Positions 35,233-44,277 of a stretch of 64,000 nucleotides of DNA are shown in pieces. The stretch's first letter is position 1. Each line of letters starts with the position of its first letter. The stretch spans positions 155,924-219,923 of the forward strand of contig JAEYOQ010000026.1 in the NCBI GenBank assembly GCA_023411555.1. The letters run 5' to 3'. This DNA comes from Bacillota bacterium (GTDB lineage Bacteria; Bacillota; Clostridia; Lachnospirales; Lachnospiraceae). Position numbers and translations under genes: made by a program. A model generated the notes under the pieces. The model was given only the letters and a program-made list of their open reading frames with translations. It had not been told where the DNA came from and did no database searches.

Positions 35233-36111
35233 TTAAGCCTTGTGGTGCAAGTAAATACCAGCAACCTTGTTATCGTATACATCAACAAGGCCATACTTAC
35301 GGTACTTCTGCATATAAGCATCGGATGTCTGGTTGTCTGCAGGACGAATGATATCGTTTGCAATATGTTTGTCAAACTTAATCACGCAAGGTTTATGTAC
35401 GATCATGAAGTTGATGTCTTTACCGTTGGTGGCGTCCTTCTTGTACCCACCTGCAAGCTCGTTCTCGCTGGTGCCATCCAATAATTCAATAGCGGTGTAA
35501 AATCTGCTCTGAGGCACTTTTACAATGCTGGAGAACTTGGCTAATACCTCTCTTGACTTGGTTGTATCCAAGGCCATTACAGTGTTGAGGTTGGTTGGAG
35601 TGATAAATAAAATTCTGTTTTCATCAGGAACCTCATCTTCATCCATTTTAGTTACGGCCGCGATTAATGCGGTTAATACTGCGGTACCATCTGCCAATGT
35701 TGCTCCTGCAGCAACCTTAGAGATTCCGGAAATGCCTGCTAATGTTGCAAATGTGAAAGCATCCGCTTCGGGAGCAACTTTTGTCCTCTGGAACTCAGCA
35801 CCCAACATTCCGAACGCTACTTCTGCGGTTTCCTCGTTATCCAGATAATCAACCTCGAACTTACGACCACGATCGTAGTTGAACTTTATGGTCTCCCATG
35901 TAAGGGTTACATCCCCTTTAGTGTAACCGGAGTTACGGGAGTAATCCGCTAAACCATCCATAGAGATTTTAGGAATAATGATTTCATTTGCTTTGTTACC
36001 TGCCTTTGCCATGCTGTCGGCAGTGTTTAAAATTGTGGAAAGCGCCGCTTTCTTATAAACTTGATCTAGTAATGGAACGTAATTTTTTGATAATGCTATA
36101 TTGTTTCCCAT
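35233..36111 (-). CDS. Major capsid protein
   Basis: 292 residues, HK97-fold family of Clostridial siphophages. MGNNIALSKNYVPLLDQVYK leads to a segment where capsid proteins have their E-loop (IIIPKISMDGLADYSRN), followed by RGRKFEVDYLDNEETAEV. The gene directly follows the scaffold gene. No N-terminal protease-cleaved delta domain is present. Confidence 0.88.
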   Translation of the reverse strand: MGNNIALSKNYVPLLDQVYKKAALSTILNTADSMAKAGNKANEIIIPKISMDGLADYSRNSGYTKGDVTLTWETIKFNYDRGRKFEVDYLDNEETAEVAFGMLGAEFQRTKVAPEADAFTFATLAGISGISKVAAGATLADGTAVLTALIAAVTKMDEDEVPDENRILFITPTNLNTVMALDTTKSREVLAKFSSIVKVPQSRFYTAIELLDGTSENELAGGYKKDATNGKDINFMIVHKPCVIKFDKHIANDIIRPADNQTSDAYMQKYRKYGLVDVYDNKVAGIYLHHKA

Positions 36112-36133
36112 AATATATTTACCTCATTCTTTC

Positions 36134-36682
36134 TTATTCTGTGATTCCCATAGCTGCCTTAAGTGCTGCAAGGTTCGCATCATCTGTCGAACCACCGCCG
36201 CCACCTGTTGGGCCAACTGGATTATTAATAGGTTCTGTTGCACCAAATAGGTAATCATTTTCCTTTTGACACGCTTCAATAGCAGCCTTGATGTCAGCTT
36301 CTTGGTTTTTGCTTCCTTTAAGTGCTTCGATGTCTAATAAGGCTTTTACCGCCTTTGCATTCTTGGCCCCTACAGAATTAATATGGCCATCCAGAAGAGT
36401 GTTAAAATCTCTTTCTGCAAGCTGTTTCTGATATTCAGCCTCTTTGTCCTTTAAGTCTTGATTTAGCTTATCAATCCTGCCTTGCAGGTCCTTAATGTCT
36501 ACGCCCTCAAATTCTTTCAAGGCAGTTTGAGTGGTTTCTAATTGGCCTTTGAGATTATCTCTCTCGGCTTCTACCTTAGTAACCTTGTCCTGCTCCCTTT
36601 TGATGTCTAAACCATTAAGTCTCTGAATCTCAGTTATTTGCTCCTCGGTTAGTCCAAGTGCTGTTAAATCTTCTTTCTTCAT
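36134..36682 (-). CDS. Capsid scaffolding protein (GP20-like)
   Basis: 182 residues: helical and acidic, with a long coiled coil from about residue 28 to 95 (VEAERDNLKGQLETTQTALK) and a glycine-rich hinge PVGPTGGGGGST. It matches the phage GP20 scaffold family that lies just before the capsid gene. Confidence 0.85.
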   Translation of the reverse strand: MKKEDLTALGLTEEQITEIQRLNGLDIKREQDKVTKVEAERDNLKGQLETTQTALKEFEGVDIKDLQGRIDKLNQDLKDKEAEYQKQLAERDFNTLLDGHINSVGAKNAKAVKALLDIEALKGSKNQEADIKAAIEACQKENDYLFGATEPINNPVGPTGGGGGSTDDANLAALKAAMGITE

Positions 36683-36781
36683 GGATCTATCTCCTTTTCA
36701 CTAATAAGTTATTTTAGGTGTGTAACTATCCACCAAGTGACCGACTGTTTAAGGTCTAATCATCCGACCGCATAAAAATGA

Positions 36782-36835
36782 GTCGCATTTCTGCGACCTG
36801 CTAACAATATTAATTAGGCTTTAACCCAAGCCTAA
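36782..36835 (-). promoter_or_regulatory. Two hairpins in the leader before the scaffold gene
   Basis: The 169-bp gap 36683-36851 holds TTAGGCTT/AAGCCTAA (36814-36835) and GTCGCA-GAAA-TGCGAC (36782-36797), the latter followed on the minus strand by TCATTTTTA. They may attenuate or process the mRNA between packaging and capsid genes, raising capsid and scaffold levels. Confidence 0.5.
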
Positions 36836-36851
36836 CAGGGAGATATAATGG

Positions 36852-38012
36852 TCACACTACCTTTCCGAGACCGTCCATATAGATACGCTCTCTTTGCTGT
36901 GGCAACTTCATCTCTTGCGAGAATATTCTATATTGCCTCATGGTTTCTCTGTATTTGATCTGAGCCGTTTGTAAATCTTCGGGATCCGCACCACCTTTCT
37001 CCAGTAGCTTGATTTTCTGCCTTTGTGCCCTCATGAGGGTCTCAAGTTGCCTTTGTCTCTGAGTAGCTTCGTAGGTGGTGTGTTCCTTTCCGTTATACAC
37101 CTTTGGTTCATTCTCCTTGGCGTTCATCTCATCCAGCTGTTTATCTGTCCACTGTCTCTCAGAAATCCCTGGGATAAATGGATAATACGAATGATAGCAA
37201 TTCCATCCGCACAGCCCAGGACCGGTACCCAATCCGCATATAGTTTCAAGTTCTTTTCGGCTGTATACCCTGCCTTGCCAAACTTGATGCTCTGGCCTTG
37301 CTGTAGCGTGCCAACTAACCTCAAAATATTCAGTGTCAAGCTGCGCAGCATTCATTTCATTAATTTTTCCTGTCACCTGTGTAACGCCTGTCATCAACGC
37401 CCTTCGTGTAGCTACCTCTATACGGTTGCTCCATCCGGAGGAATAATCTACTGCCCTGAGCCCACTCTTGGCCATTTCAGCGACCACACGCTTTAAAGTG
37501 GAGTTATAATCAAATGTGCCGGATGTAACCTCTAATACAGCCGTATCAAGTGTCTTGTGAAGGTATTCGGCCATGGGAGTAAATACTTGCTTTCCGTTCA
37601 GTTCAATCACAAATCCAAGTGTTTGAGTAATGTTCGTCATTTGGCTTTTGGTCTGTGTGATAACCGATTGAATAAGCTGTTGTAGTTCTTTGTTTTCCTT
37701 GAAAGGAACAAAATCTTTACCAACAGCCTTATATATTTTCTCGTCCCTGGTATATCCGGTTTGAATTACATCTTCATACAGTTTATCAATCTCTTCATCT
37801 GTAAGCTTCAATGCCTGTTGTATCTGCTTCTGTATGTATTCCGTATTCTGCCCCATCTGTATCAACCGGTATATTTGCCAGTCGGCTGATCTGGTGATTT
37901 CGTCATTTATCTTTATTCTTCTGATGATATCCTCCATGATCCGTATCTCCATTTCAGACATTCGCTGCTCAAATGGTAATGGCATCCTTTCAAGTTCTGA
38001 AGGTGTGAACAT
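36852..38012 (-). CDS. Phage minor capsid protein 2 (head morphogenesis)
   Basis: 386 residues. The C-terminal half has the SPP1 gp7/minor-capsid-2 core: WHATARPEHQVWQGRVYSRK, CGWNCYHSYYPFIPGI, then a coiled coil. These proteins bind the portal and may be ejected with the DNA. The start overlaps the 60-residue gene upstream by one base. Confidence 0.82.
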   Translation of the reverse strand: MFTPSELERMPLPFEQRMSEMEIRIMEDIIRRIKINDEITRSADWQIYRLIQMGQNTEYIQKQIQQALKLTDEEIDKLYEDVIQTGYTRDEKIYKAVGKDFVPFKENKELQQLIQSVITQTKSQMTNITQTLGFVIELNGKQVFTPMAEYLHKTLDTAVLEVTSGTFDYNSTLKRVVAEMAKSGLRAVDYSSGWSNRIEVATRRALMTGVTQVTGKINEMNAAQLDTEYFEVSWHATARPEHQVWQGRVYSRKELETICGLGTGPGLCGWNCYHSYYPFIPGISERQWTDKQLDEMNAKENEPKVYNGKEHTTYEATQRQRQLETLMRAQRQKIKLLEKGGADPEDLQTAQIKYRETMRQYRIFSQEMKLPQQRERIYMDGLGKVV

Positions 38013-38194
38013 TACTTATCACCGCCAGTAATGATTTTTGCTTCATCCGCTTTACAGTGAATATTCACCATTGTATTCTCATTTGGCATATGCTCAAAAG
38101 AAATACCTTCATTGGAGGCACTCATGTATGTAATCTTGTCATAAATTTGTCCACCATGTTCAATTTTAAGACCTTTAATTGGTTTGGCTTTGTA
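38012..38194 (-). CDS. 60-residue phage protein between portal and minor capsid genes
   Basis: A GTG start is chosen because AAAGGAG lies 6 bp before it; an upstream in-frame ATG would overlap the portal gene. Reads YKAKPIKGLKIEHGGQIYDK and NIHCKADEAKIITGGDK, an all-beta small protein. Unknown role. Confidence 0.6.
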   Translation of the reverse strand, partial: YKAKPIKGLKIEHGGQIYDKITYMSASNEGISFEHMPNENTMVNIHCKADEAKIITGGDK

Positions 38195-38210
38195 CACGAT
38201 ATACTCCTTT

Positions 38211-39584
38211 CTATGGAACGATATCAGCTGGTTCATTGATCTTCTTTGCAGCTTCTTCTTCGGTTTCTCCATACCATTTCATCCTGTACTCCAGAAGAGT
38301 CATTGCACCGATCGCAACATCCGCCTTATCCTGCTCCCTCTCGGTCTCTTCGTCTACTAAGATGCTGTCTTTAAATTCGCAAATGAACTTATACCCGCTC
38401 TTAGTCAGGGCATTATAAAAAGCCAACGCATAGACAAGATCTTCTAAGCACTCTTTAAGGTTGTTCTGTATTGCAGTAACCATATTGTACTTGCGCTTCT
38501 TTGCTATCTTCATTTCAGTAGCGGTCTTCTCCACGTCTTTGGCATCTGATAAATCACCGTATGATAGAGCAACATTAAATTCAATTCGCCTCAGATAAGC
38601 ATTGAGACCATTTATAATACTGATATCTCTAAACTCCGGTGAATACTCTTTATACAACTCCTCGTTATTACCTGCCGAAAGGTTAAGACCTCGGTATAGC
38701 CTTTTATTAAGCCTTGGTAATTCCATTCTGGTTTTACCATTAGCACCTATAATGGATTGGGGCTGCATGGCTGCAATATCAACATGCAATGCTCTTTCGC
38801 CACTCTCAAACTCCCAATCTAAACGACCAAATTGCACATCGGTTTTTTTGATTAACTCAACTGCACTATCAAATATGGATACGCCGCAGAAAGATCCGTC
38901 AATATCGTTCTTGATGGGATTCCGATAATATCCGAAGTCTGGTTTAATAACTCCTGGATATAGTACCTGCTCTGGCAGTTTCGCCCATTCCTCTACTGAT
39001 GCAAGTGGCACTTCCCTGCCGATGTTAGCCTTATCCGAACTGTGATAGGCTTTATTAGTAATCATAAGGCCTGCCTCGCTTAATTTGTGTCGCTCGAACC
39101 GGTAAAAATAACTATCTTCCTTTTCGCGTTTAACCTCCATGAAAACTACATCAATCAGTCGCCCTCTGGTATCAAACTCAATAGGGATAAACTTATCAGC
39201 AGTTACATATTCAACCTTATTTTGCCCTAGCGGTTTAATAATAAAAGAACCTAATGCTAAACCGCTTTGAAGGTTTTCGTTAAGATCCCTGATAGCATAC
39301 TGATATATTACGTTTAGCTTTTCATTGGATACTGAGGTTTCCATCTCATTCAGACACACATTGGCAAACTCCCTGCATATACCCTGTTCAAGGCGTAAGG
39401 AACTAATATATTCATTCTCTACTACCCATGGGGCTGTCCCCTGGTTCATAGCACTCCATAACTCTATTTTTTTAATCATGGTATCTGTAATGGCAAACTT
39501 ATTACCAATCGCTTTTTGCAATGTCTCTACCGGGAACATCTTTCTCGCCACCGTTCTTATAAAGTTCTTCATACCCTCGAACAC
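38211..39584 (-). CDS. Portal protein (SPP1 gp6-type)
   Basis: 457 residues with the DNA-entry ring family pattern: NEYISSLRLEQGICREFANV, the wing region with FYRFERHKLSEAGL, and a helical crown (EKTATEMKIAKKRKYNMVTA). The first start is a GTG after AGGTGAT; an ATG four codons later is also possible. Located directly after the terminase. Confidence 0.88.
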   Translation of the reverse strand: MFEGMKNFIRTVARKMFPVETLQKAIGNKFAITDTMIKKIELWSAMNQGTAPWVVENEYISSLRLEQGICREFANVCLNEMETSVSNEKLNVIYQYAIRDLNENLQSGLALGSFIIKPLGQNKVEYVTADKFIPIEFDTRGRLIDVVFMEVKREKEDSYFYRFERHKLSEAGLMITNKAYHSSDKANIGREVPLASVEEWAKLPEQVLYPGVIKPDFGYYRNPIKNDIDGSFCGVSIFDSAVELIKKTDVQFGRLDWEFESGERALHVDIAAMQPQSIIGANGKTRMELPRLNKRLYRGLNLSAGNNEELYKEYSPEFRDISIINGLNAYLRRIEFNVALSYGDLSDAKDVEKTATEMKIAKKRKYNMVTAIQNNLKECLEDLVYALAFYNALTKSGYKFICEFKDSILVDEETEREQDKADVAIGAMTLLEYRMKWYGETEEEAAKKINEPADIVP

Positions 39585-39596
39585 ATTATCACCTGC

Positions 39597-41639
39597 CTAT
39601 TGTCCTCTTCTCTTCCATATGCTTTCTGTAGCATAACGAACACTATCTATTACATGGTCGTTTCCATCCGGGTAACCACTGATTACATTGCCATCTTTGT
39701 CTCTTTCGTATTCATAATTCAGAAATTCTTCTACAGCAACAGGACACCTTGCATTATCAATTATTATTTCCTTAAGAGATTGCAGCCATTTATATGAATA
39801 TTCTCTACTCCCTGGACCTTTCTCGGCTGCTCTTGCAAGTAAACCGTACATCTTATAATCTCCGATTGACTTATTCTCAGCACTATCGCAAGTAATAATA
39901 TCATTAGAGGTTATACCTAGCTTAATAAGTTCATCTGCAGTCTGCCTGTTGGATTTTTTATTACATGTATACTCTTGCCAGATATAAAGTCTAAGTTGTG
40001 CCGGTTCATAATGTACTCTCGTAAATGCGTATTTATCAGGATACCATCCCCAGTCAACACCATTATAGATACGATCGAACGACTTAATTTCATCGTCTGT
40101 AATTTGCCTTACAACTATATTATCAAATACATTACCGCCAGTACCATTAGCAACGCCCATGTATTCATTCTCATAGGCTACTGGATTAACCTCTTTCAAG
40201 TGTTCGGCTTCATCAATGAACGGCTTACCTAACCAATGTCTAGGTACATCCAAGTAAGTACTGTGTGTTACCAGCCTTGTGGCTTTTGGTATCTTAATAT
40301 ACTTGTTGGCCCAATTCTGTGCACTTTTTGGAGGGTTGAAAGACTTAAATATATATGCTTTTTCACCACCACGGATAAGTGACTGTTCTATATTACGGAC
40401 TTGCTCTTCGCCCTTAAACTGGTCTAATTCCTCAAACCACGCAACACCTATATATCCAAACGGGGCCTTAATCGACTTAATCTTTAATGGATCGTCTGCA
40501 CCCCGGAAGAATATTTTTTGCCCTGTGCTTATTTTAGTAATTTCCAAAGGAGAAGTAGTACATTTATATTCACTCTCCAGACTTAAAGCCGATATGGCCC
40601 ATAACATCTGCTGATATACAGAGTCTCGCAATGTGTCCTTGACTTGTCTTAAGATACATGCGTGCATTTCTGGATTTTTCTCAATTAAGTCCAGCACTTC
40701 CAAACTTATAAAAGAGGACTTGGTTGAACCACGCCCTCCTGGAAAAACATATTCATTGTATAGCTGCTGTTCTATATCGTGTACAACCTTGATAAATGCC
40801 GGAGCAATCATTGAAGCAGGGATTCCGGTGTATTTCACCCCCTCAACCTTTAACTCTGGTTCCGCTTTCTTGCGCTCGATCTCCAGTTTAGCGTTATCAA
40901 ATTGTATCTTATGCTTATCCATGGGGTTCATAAGGAAAAATTTCTCTAGCCATTCTAATGATTTCTGCTTATCGGCTAGTTTTATTGATATCCCCTCTCT
41001 ACCCTCTTTGACTTCTTGAATAAGTTGAGTGTCAACATTAGCAGACTCTTTCAGCTTGATAACGTTGTAATGATTAACTTTTTGTTCATTTGTATTAGGA
41101 TCAATTTTCTCGACATATGTTCCATCTTTAGTTTCGATCCATTGAGGTACTTCTTCTCTGCCAAAGCTCAGGTAATCACCTATATCAGAAAAAGCTATCC
41201 TCATGTGCAGTTCAATCACATCATCGGTGCTAGCTATAATTTGTAGCCTTTTTATCTCTTGTAACCGCCTGATTTCTTCCTTTACTACCACTTTTGACAA
41301 CAACTCGTAGCCATGTGCGTTAGCTGTATCGTAACTGCATTGGTACGCTTTTTGATATGCTTGTGTTGCATTGAATATCTTGCTGTAATATATACAAAAA
41401 AGCCTTTGTTCATGGGTAAGATTCTCATTTAACATGGTTTCCTTCGTCCCATCATCAATAGGCTTTGCATTGTTTGCATTGCATTGCGTTGCGTTGCACC
41501 AATTGTCACGTGCTTTCCAACTTCTCACTGTAGTAACCGGTATATTTAACTGACTTGCAATCTCAGTTAATTCTATACCCGGATTGGATTTATATATTTC
41601 ATACGCTTTATCTCTATTCGGGTCTCTTACTCTTGGCAT
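39597..41639 (-). CDS. Terminase, small and large subunits fused
   Basis: 680 residues from the ATG after GAGGTGG. Residues 1-45 form a helix-turn-helix (IELTEIASQLNIPVTTVRSW). Residues ~60-170 are a Terminase_2-like small-subunit domain (LTHEQRLFCIYYSKIFNATQ, then AYQKAYQCSYDTANAHG). From ~215 a large subunit follows: Walker A FPGGRGSTKSSF, Walker B GVAWFEELDQF, and RNase-H-like nuclease aspartates in DWGWYPDKYAF, TCDSAENKS and DGNDHVIDSVRYA. DNA recognition, motor and nuclease are thus on one chain. The reading frame is continuous with no internal ribosome site noticed. Confidence 0.88.
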   Translation of the reverse strand: MPRVRDPNRDKAYEIYKSNPGIELTEIASQLNIPVTTVRSWKARDNWCNATQCNANNAKPIDDGTKETMLNENLTHEQRLFCIYYSKIFNATQAYQKAYQCSYDTANAHGYELLSKVVVKEEIRRLQEIKRLQIIASTDDVIELHMRIAFSDIGDYLSFGREEVPQWIETKDGTYVEKIDPNTNEQKVNHYNVIKLKESANVDTQLIQEVKEGREGISIKLADKQKSLEWLEKFFLMNPMDKHKIQFDNAKLEIERKKAEPELKVEGVKYTGIPASMIAPAFIKVVHDIEQQLYNEYVFPGGRGSTKSSFISLEVLDLIEKNPEMHACILRQVKDTLRDSVYQQMLWAISALSLESEYKCTTSPLEITKISTGQKIFFRGADDPLKIKSIKAPFGYIGVAWFEELDQFKGEEQVRNIEQSLIRGGEKAYIFKSFNPPKSAQNWANKYIKIPKATRLVTHSTYLDVPRHWLGKPFIDEAEHLKEVNPVAYENEYMGVANGTGGNVFDNIVVRQITDDEIKSFDRIYNGVDWGWYPDKYAFTRVHYEPAQLRLYIWQEYTCNKKSNRQTADELIKLGITSNDIITCDSAENKSIGDYKMYGLLARAAEKGPGSREYSYKWLQSLKEIIIDNARCPVAVEEFLNYEYERDKDGNVISGYPDGNDHVIDSVRYATESIWKRRGQ

Positions 41640-41673
41640 ATCACCACCTCTCAATCATGTTGTTTTGAGTATA

Positions 41674-41695
41674 AGAAAAGCACCCCGAAGGATGC
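41674..41695 (-). terminator. Small hairpin before the terminase
   Basis: GCATCC, loop TTCG, GGGTGC, then TTTTCTTAT on the minus strand, almost the same as the hairpin at 23764-23788. Confidence 0.55.
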
Positions 41696-41702
41696 TCATG
41701 GC

Positions 41703-41945
41703 TTAATTATAATGTTTTACATTTACTTTCAACAAATCTACTAGCATCATGTTGCCACAGTTTTTACATGTAACTCTTGCAACCGGATGTACCAATGTTC
41801 TATCTGACACATCAATACCACCGCCTACACACTCTCTAAGTTCAAGTACCTCTTTCCCAATTTCATAATCCTTTTTGCCACACATCGGGCAGTTGTTCCA
41901 CTTATCCATTAATTTCTCGATTAATTCATCTTGATCCAAGGTCAT
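41703..41945 (-). CDS. Small zinc-ribbon phage protein
   Basis: 80 residues: NCPMCGKKDYEIG near the N-terminus and VTCKNCGNMMLVDLLKVN near the C-terminus give two Cys-x2-Cys knuckles about 40 residues apart. It lies between the late regulator and the terminase, where small packaging-associated or HNH-like proteins often lie; no HNH motif is visible. Confidence 0.68.
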   Translation of the reverse strand: MTLDQDELIEKLMDKWNNCPMCGKKDYEIGKEVLELRECVGGGIDVSDRTLVHPVARVTCKNCGNMMLVDLLKVNVKHYN

Positions 41946-42000
41946 TGATATCCCTCCCTTCTATTCCAAATACTACCACATTTATCCAGCATTTGCAACT

Positions 42001-42034
42001 AAAAAGGCACTAACCGCGCCCAGTTAATGCCTTT
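42001..42034 (-). terminator. Intrinsic terminator between early and late genes
   Basis: AAAAGGCATTAACTGGG and GGTTAGTGCCTTTTT arms on the minus strand end in a T run. It could be the stop that late-gene expression must pass. Confidence 0.75.
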
Positions 42035-42206
42035 TCATAAGGTTTCAAGCCCACCCGGTCTATAAGCGATTATGTTCGGGTGGTAATCAGTACCGGTTCT
42101 TATCGTTCCGGTACCGCATATAGGAGGATTGCATTCTAGTAATGCTTTTATATTCCTTTGACATCTTAAATGATAACACACATTTACCGGACAAAACGGA
42201 CAAACT
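42035..42206 (-). CDS. Possible 56-residue cysteine-rich protein without a standard start codon
   Basis: After the late-regulator stop codon an open frame reads KVCPFCPVNVCYHLRCQRN, then LECNPPICGTGTIRTGTDYH and ends IIAYRPGGLETL. Its composition (six Cys, terminal Gly-Gly segment) looks coding. No ATG/GTG/TTG with a ribosome site exists at the start; an ATT overlapping the preceding stop, or a GTG at the VNV codon, are the only options. It may be a degraded gene, or one translated by coupling. Confidence 0.35.
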
Positions 42207-42650
42207 TTAATTCGAACTCATAAACCTATCAAATTCTTTTCTGACGCTCTCGTCCGTAGTATTTCCTCCCATGTTCATAGCCACTTTAACCCAGGTCATA
42301 TCATCCACTATTCGATACCTTATAATTCTTCTCATTCGACTGTCTGTGATGGATTGTATAAATTCCTCCACCTGGTTTAAAGTCTCAAGCAGTGCCATTT
42401 CAGATGCTTCCAGGTTGGCTTGTCTGATTCGGAGAAGAGTTTTCTTCTTGCTGTATTCTGGATACGGGAACCCTTCGATTACATAGTGCTGTATTCCTCC
42501 GCTTCCACCCTTTACTGTATCTTTGACACATTGTTCCTCTTCGATTTTGGCTATTTGCTTCTCCAGGTTATTGATGCGTCTATGTAGGTCTTTTACTTCT
42601 TCTCTCAGGTCACAATATTGTGCAAGTATATCCTTAGTCAGATTTATCAC
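42207..42650 (-). CDS. Late transcription regulator, sigma-like (DUF1492/ArpU type)
   Basis: 147 residues from a GTG. The N-terminal half is coiled coil (REEVKDLHRRINNLEKQIAK) and the C-terminal half a sigma-70 region-4-like helix-turn-helix (RYRIVDDMTWVKVAMNMGG, then TDESVRKEFDRFM). Such proteins switch on packaging and structural genes, consistent with its place right before the late operon. Confidence 0.78.
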   Translation of the reverse strand: MINLTKDILAQYCDLREEVKDLHRRINNLEKQIAKIEEEQCVKDTVKGGSGGIQHYVIEGFPYPEYSKKKTLLRIRQANLEASEMALLETLNQVEEFIQSITDSRMRRIIRYRIVDDMTWVKVAMNMGGNTTDESVRKEFDRFMSSN

Positions 42651-42756
42651 CCCTTATCCTCTCAGCTTCGTCCGGTTTCATATCCTGTTTAACTAATTCG
42701 CAGTCATTACATGCGTCTGTATCTTCTAGTGGGCAGCGGTCACATATATCATTCAT
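42634..42756 (-). CDS. 40-residue cysteine-rich phage protein
   Basis: Starts MNDICDRCPLEDTDACNDCE; four cysteines in the first 20 residues would bind one zinc ion. It overlaps the upstream gene (ATGAATGA) and the downstream regulator start. Too short for family assignment. Confidence 0.6.
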   Translation of the reverse strand: MNDICDRCPLEDTDACNDCELVKQDMKPDEAERIRGDKSD

Positions 42757-43372
42757 CTGATGCACCGCCCTTCAATGCTGCCTCGGCTGCTTCTCTGGTG
42801 AGAAACGCGGTTTTGCCAATAGAAGCAATCCCGAAGTATCTGTGGTATCTGCTGTTAGCCGTTCTTTCTGTCAATGGCCTTATGCTGATTTTTGTTCCGC
42901 TTTTCGTTGCCTTGATATTTATTACCTCGCATCTCACATAAGGTCTTGTTTCTAAGAACATAAACCAGCTAGAAAAACATTTTATGTTAACAAATACCTT
43001 GTCACCAGGTTTTAAAGGAAGCTTAATCAATAACCCTTGTTCCTCGGCAATCTTTATTTCCCCTAACTCATTACACCATTTGATTGCTTCGGCTTTCCAG
43101 TAGTCACGATCAGTGGCAAGATTGGTTATTTCCCTGTCTTTGTTGATTGATATATGGACCATCCTTTGACACGCTTCTTTGTATAGGCCAACTTCTTTTT
43201 GTATATCTTTGATTTCTTCTGGTGTTAATCCGGGATCCTCATAAGCAGACAGCTTATCTTCTTGCTCTGCTAATTTATCTGACAGGAAGGATATCAAATC
43301 TTCCTCGCTTAAATGGGCTGTATCTTTTATGTATATGCTTCCATCTTTACCTCTCATTGCGTATCTCTCCAT
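42749..43372 (-). CDS. Phage protein of the early region, unknown function
   Basis: 207 residues from the ATG after GGGAGATAGTC. A helical N-terminal half (HLSEEDLISFLSDKLAEQED, LSAYEDPGLTPEEI) is followed by a beta-barrel-like segment with LPLKPGDKVFVNIKCFSSWF. Its LAEYED...GLTPEEI motif is widespread in Firmicute phage early genes, with no established role. Confidence 0.7.
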   Translation of the reverse strand: MERYAMRGKDGSIYIKDTAHLSEEDLISFLSDKLAEQEDKLSAYEDPGLTPEEIKDIQKEVGLYKEACQRMVHISINKDREITNLATDRDYWKAEAIKWCNELGEIKIAEEQGLLIKLPLKPGDKVFVNIKCFSSWFMFLETRPYVRCEVINIKATKSGTKISIRPLTERTANSRYHRYFGIASIGKTAFLTREAAEAALKGGASDE

Positions 43373-43385
43373 GACTATCTCCCTT

Positions 43386-43601
43386 CTAAAATAGACTTGT
43401 CTGCCCTTCACATTGTTTCATTATTGGTTCTCTTGGTTTATATATTTTATCAATGTCAAACAAATCTATTTCATTGTGGTCAAAATGCTTGCATTGATTT
43501 TCTGTTTTTGCAGTACTCTCTGCCATGGTTGTTTCTTTGATATCGCAGTATACAACATCACCATAATGAGCATGAGCGCAATATCGGCAATACTGTTTCA
43601 T
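43386..43601 (-). CDS. Small cysteine-rich phage protein
   Basis: 71 residues with YCRYCAHAHYGDVVYCDIKE and a later QCKHFDHNEIDLFD. Five Cys and several His suggest a single zinc site of the CRYC..C..CKHF type seen in many small phage proteins. GGGAGATAG precedes the start. Confidence 0.65.
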   Translation of the reverse strand: MKQYCRYCAHAHYGDVVYCDIKETTMAESTAKTENQCKHFDHNEIDLFDIDKIYKPREPIMKQCEGQTSLF

Positions 43602-43623
43602 AGGCTATCTCCCTTCTAATAAA

Positions 43624-44004
43624 TCAAATTAATAAACTCATATCGTATCCACTCCGAATGAAGTGCAAAGTCTTTTTGTGATTACAAGCATTGCCTAAGT
43701 ATGTATAGATACGTTCAATGTCATTATCATCGAAATCTGTGTGAAGAAACATATTTATTCCGTCAAGCATAAATTTTCTGAATTGCTTATTTCTCCACTC
43801 ATGGCGATATGGAACGCCTTTGTGTGCTGGTCTGGAAAACCACTCTAAAACCTTACATTTAACATCTTCTTCCGACTCACAATTATTGAATATAAAATAT
43901 GTATTAGAATATCCGTGAGCAATAAATTCATCTAGTTCGTTAAAAAATGAACCTTCAAAATCGGAGAGTAATCGTAACTTAATTATCTGTTTCCAATCCA
44001 TCAT
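43624..44004 (-). CDS. Unknown phage protein
   Basis: 126 residues, aromatic-rich (FEGSFFNELDEFIAHGYSNT, WFSRPAHKGVPYRHEWRNKQ). No recognised motif. It belongs to the run of short early genes, 22 bp from its neighbour. Confidence 0.6.
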   Translation of the reverse strand: MMDWKQIIKLRLLSDFEGSFFNELDEFIAHGYSNTYFIFNNCESEEDVKCKVLEWFSRPAHKGVPYRHEWRNKQFRKFMLDGINMFLHTDFDDNDIERIYTYLGNACNHKKTLHFIRSGYDMSLLI

Positions 44005-44060
44005 TTCTCCCTTTCCGATACAGGAGCCAGCTTATCTGTTACTCCTGTATCTAAATCAAA

Positions 44061-44258
44061 TCAACTTACAACTACATCATTGAATGTTTCTACCCTCTCA
44101 ACAATTTTGGCTTGGATGCATCTAGGATTGGTCAGTATACCTTCATAGGCTTTGTAGGCACCGCCATAATTGATATACCACGTAGAAAATTCATGCCATT
44201 CTTGATTGTCTGTTGTTTTCCAAAATACTCCGTATGTTATTTCATCTTCCATATACAT
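44061..44258 (-). CDS. Small unknown phage protein
   Basis: About 65 residues: MEDEITYGVFWKTTDNQEWH and a C-terminal helix-strand pair. An in-frame ATG at 44252 fits the GGGAAATG site equally well. Not recognised. Confidence 0.55.
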   Translation of the reverse strand: MYMEDEITYGVFWKTTDNQEWHEFSTWYINYGGAYKAYEGILTNPRCIQAKIVERVETFNDVVVS

Positions 44259-44277
44259 TTCCCTTTCCGCTTATCAG

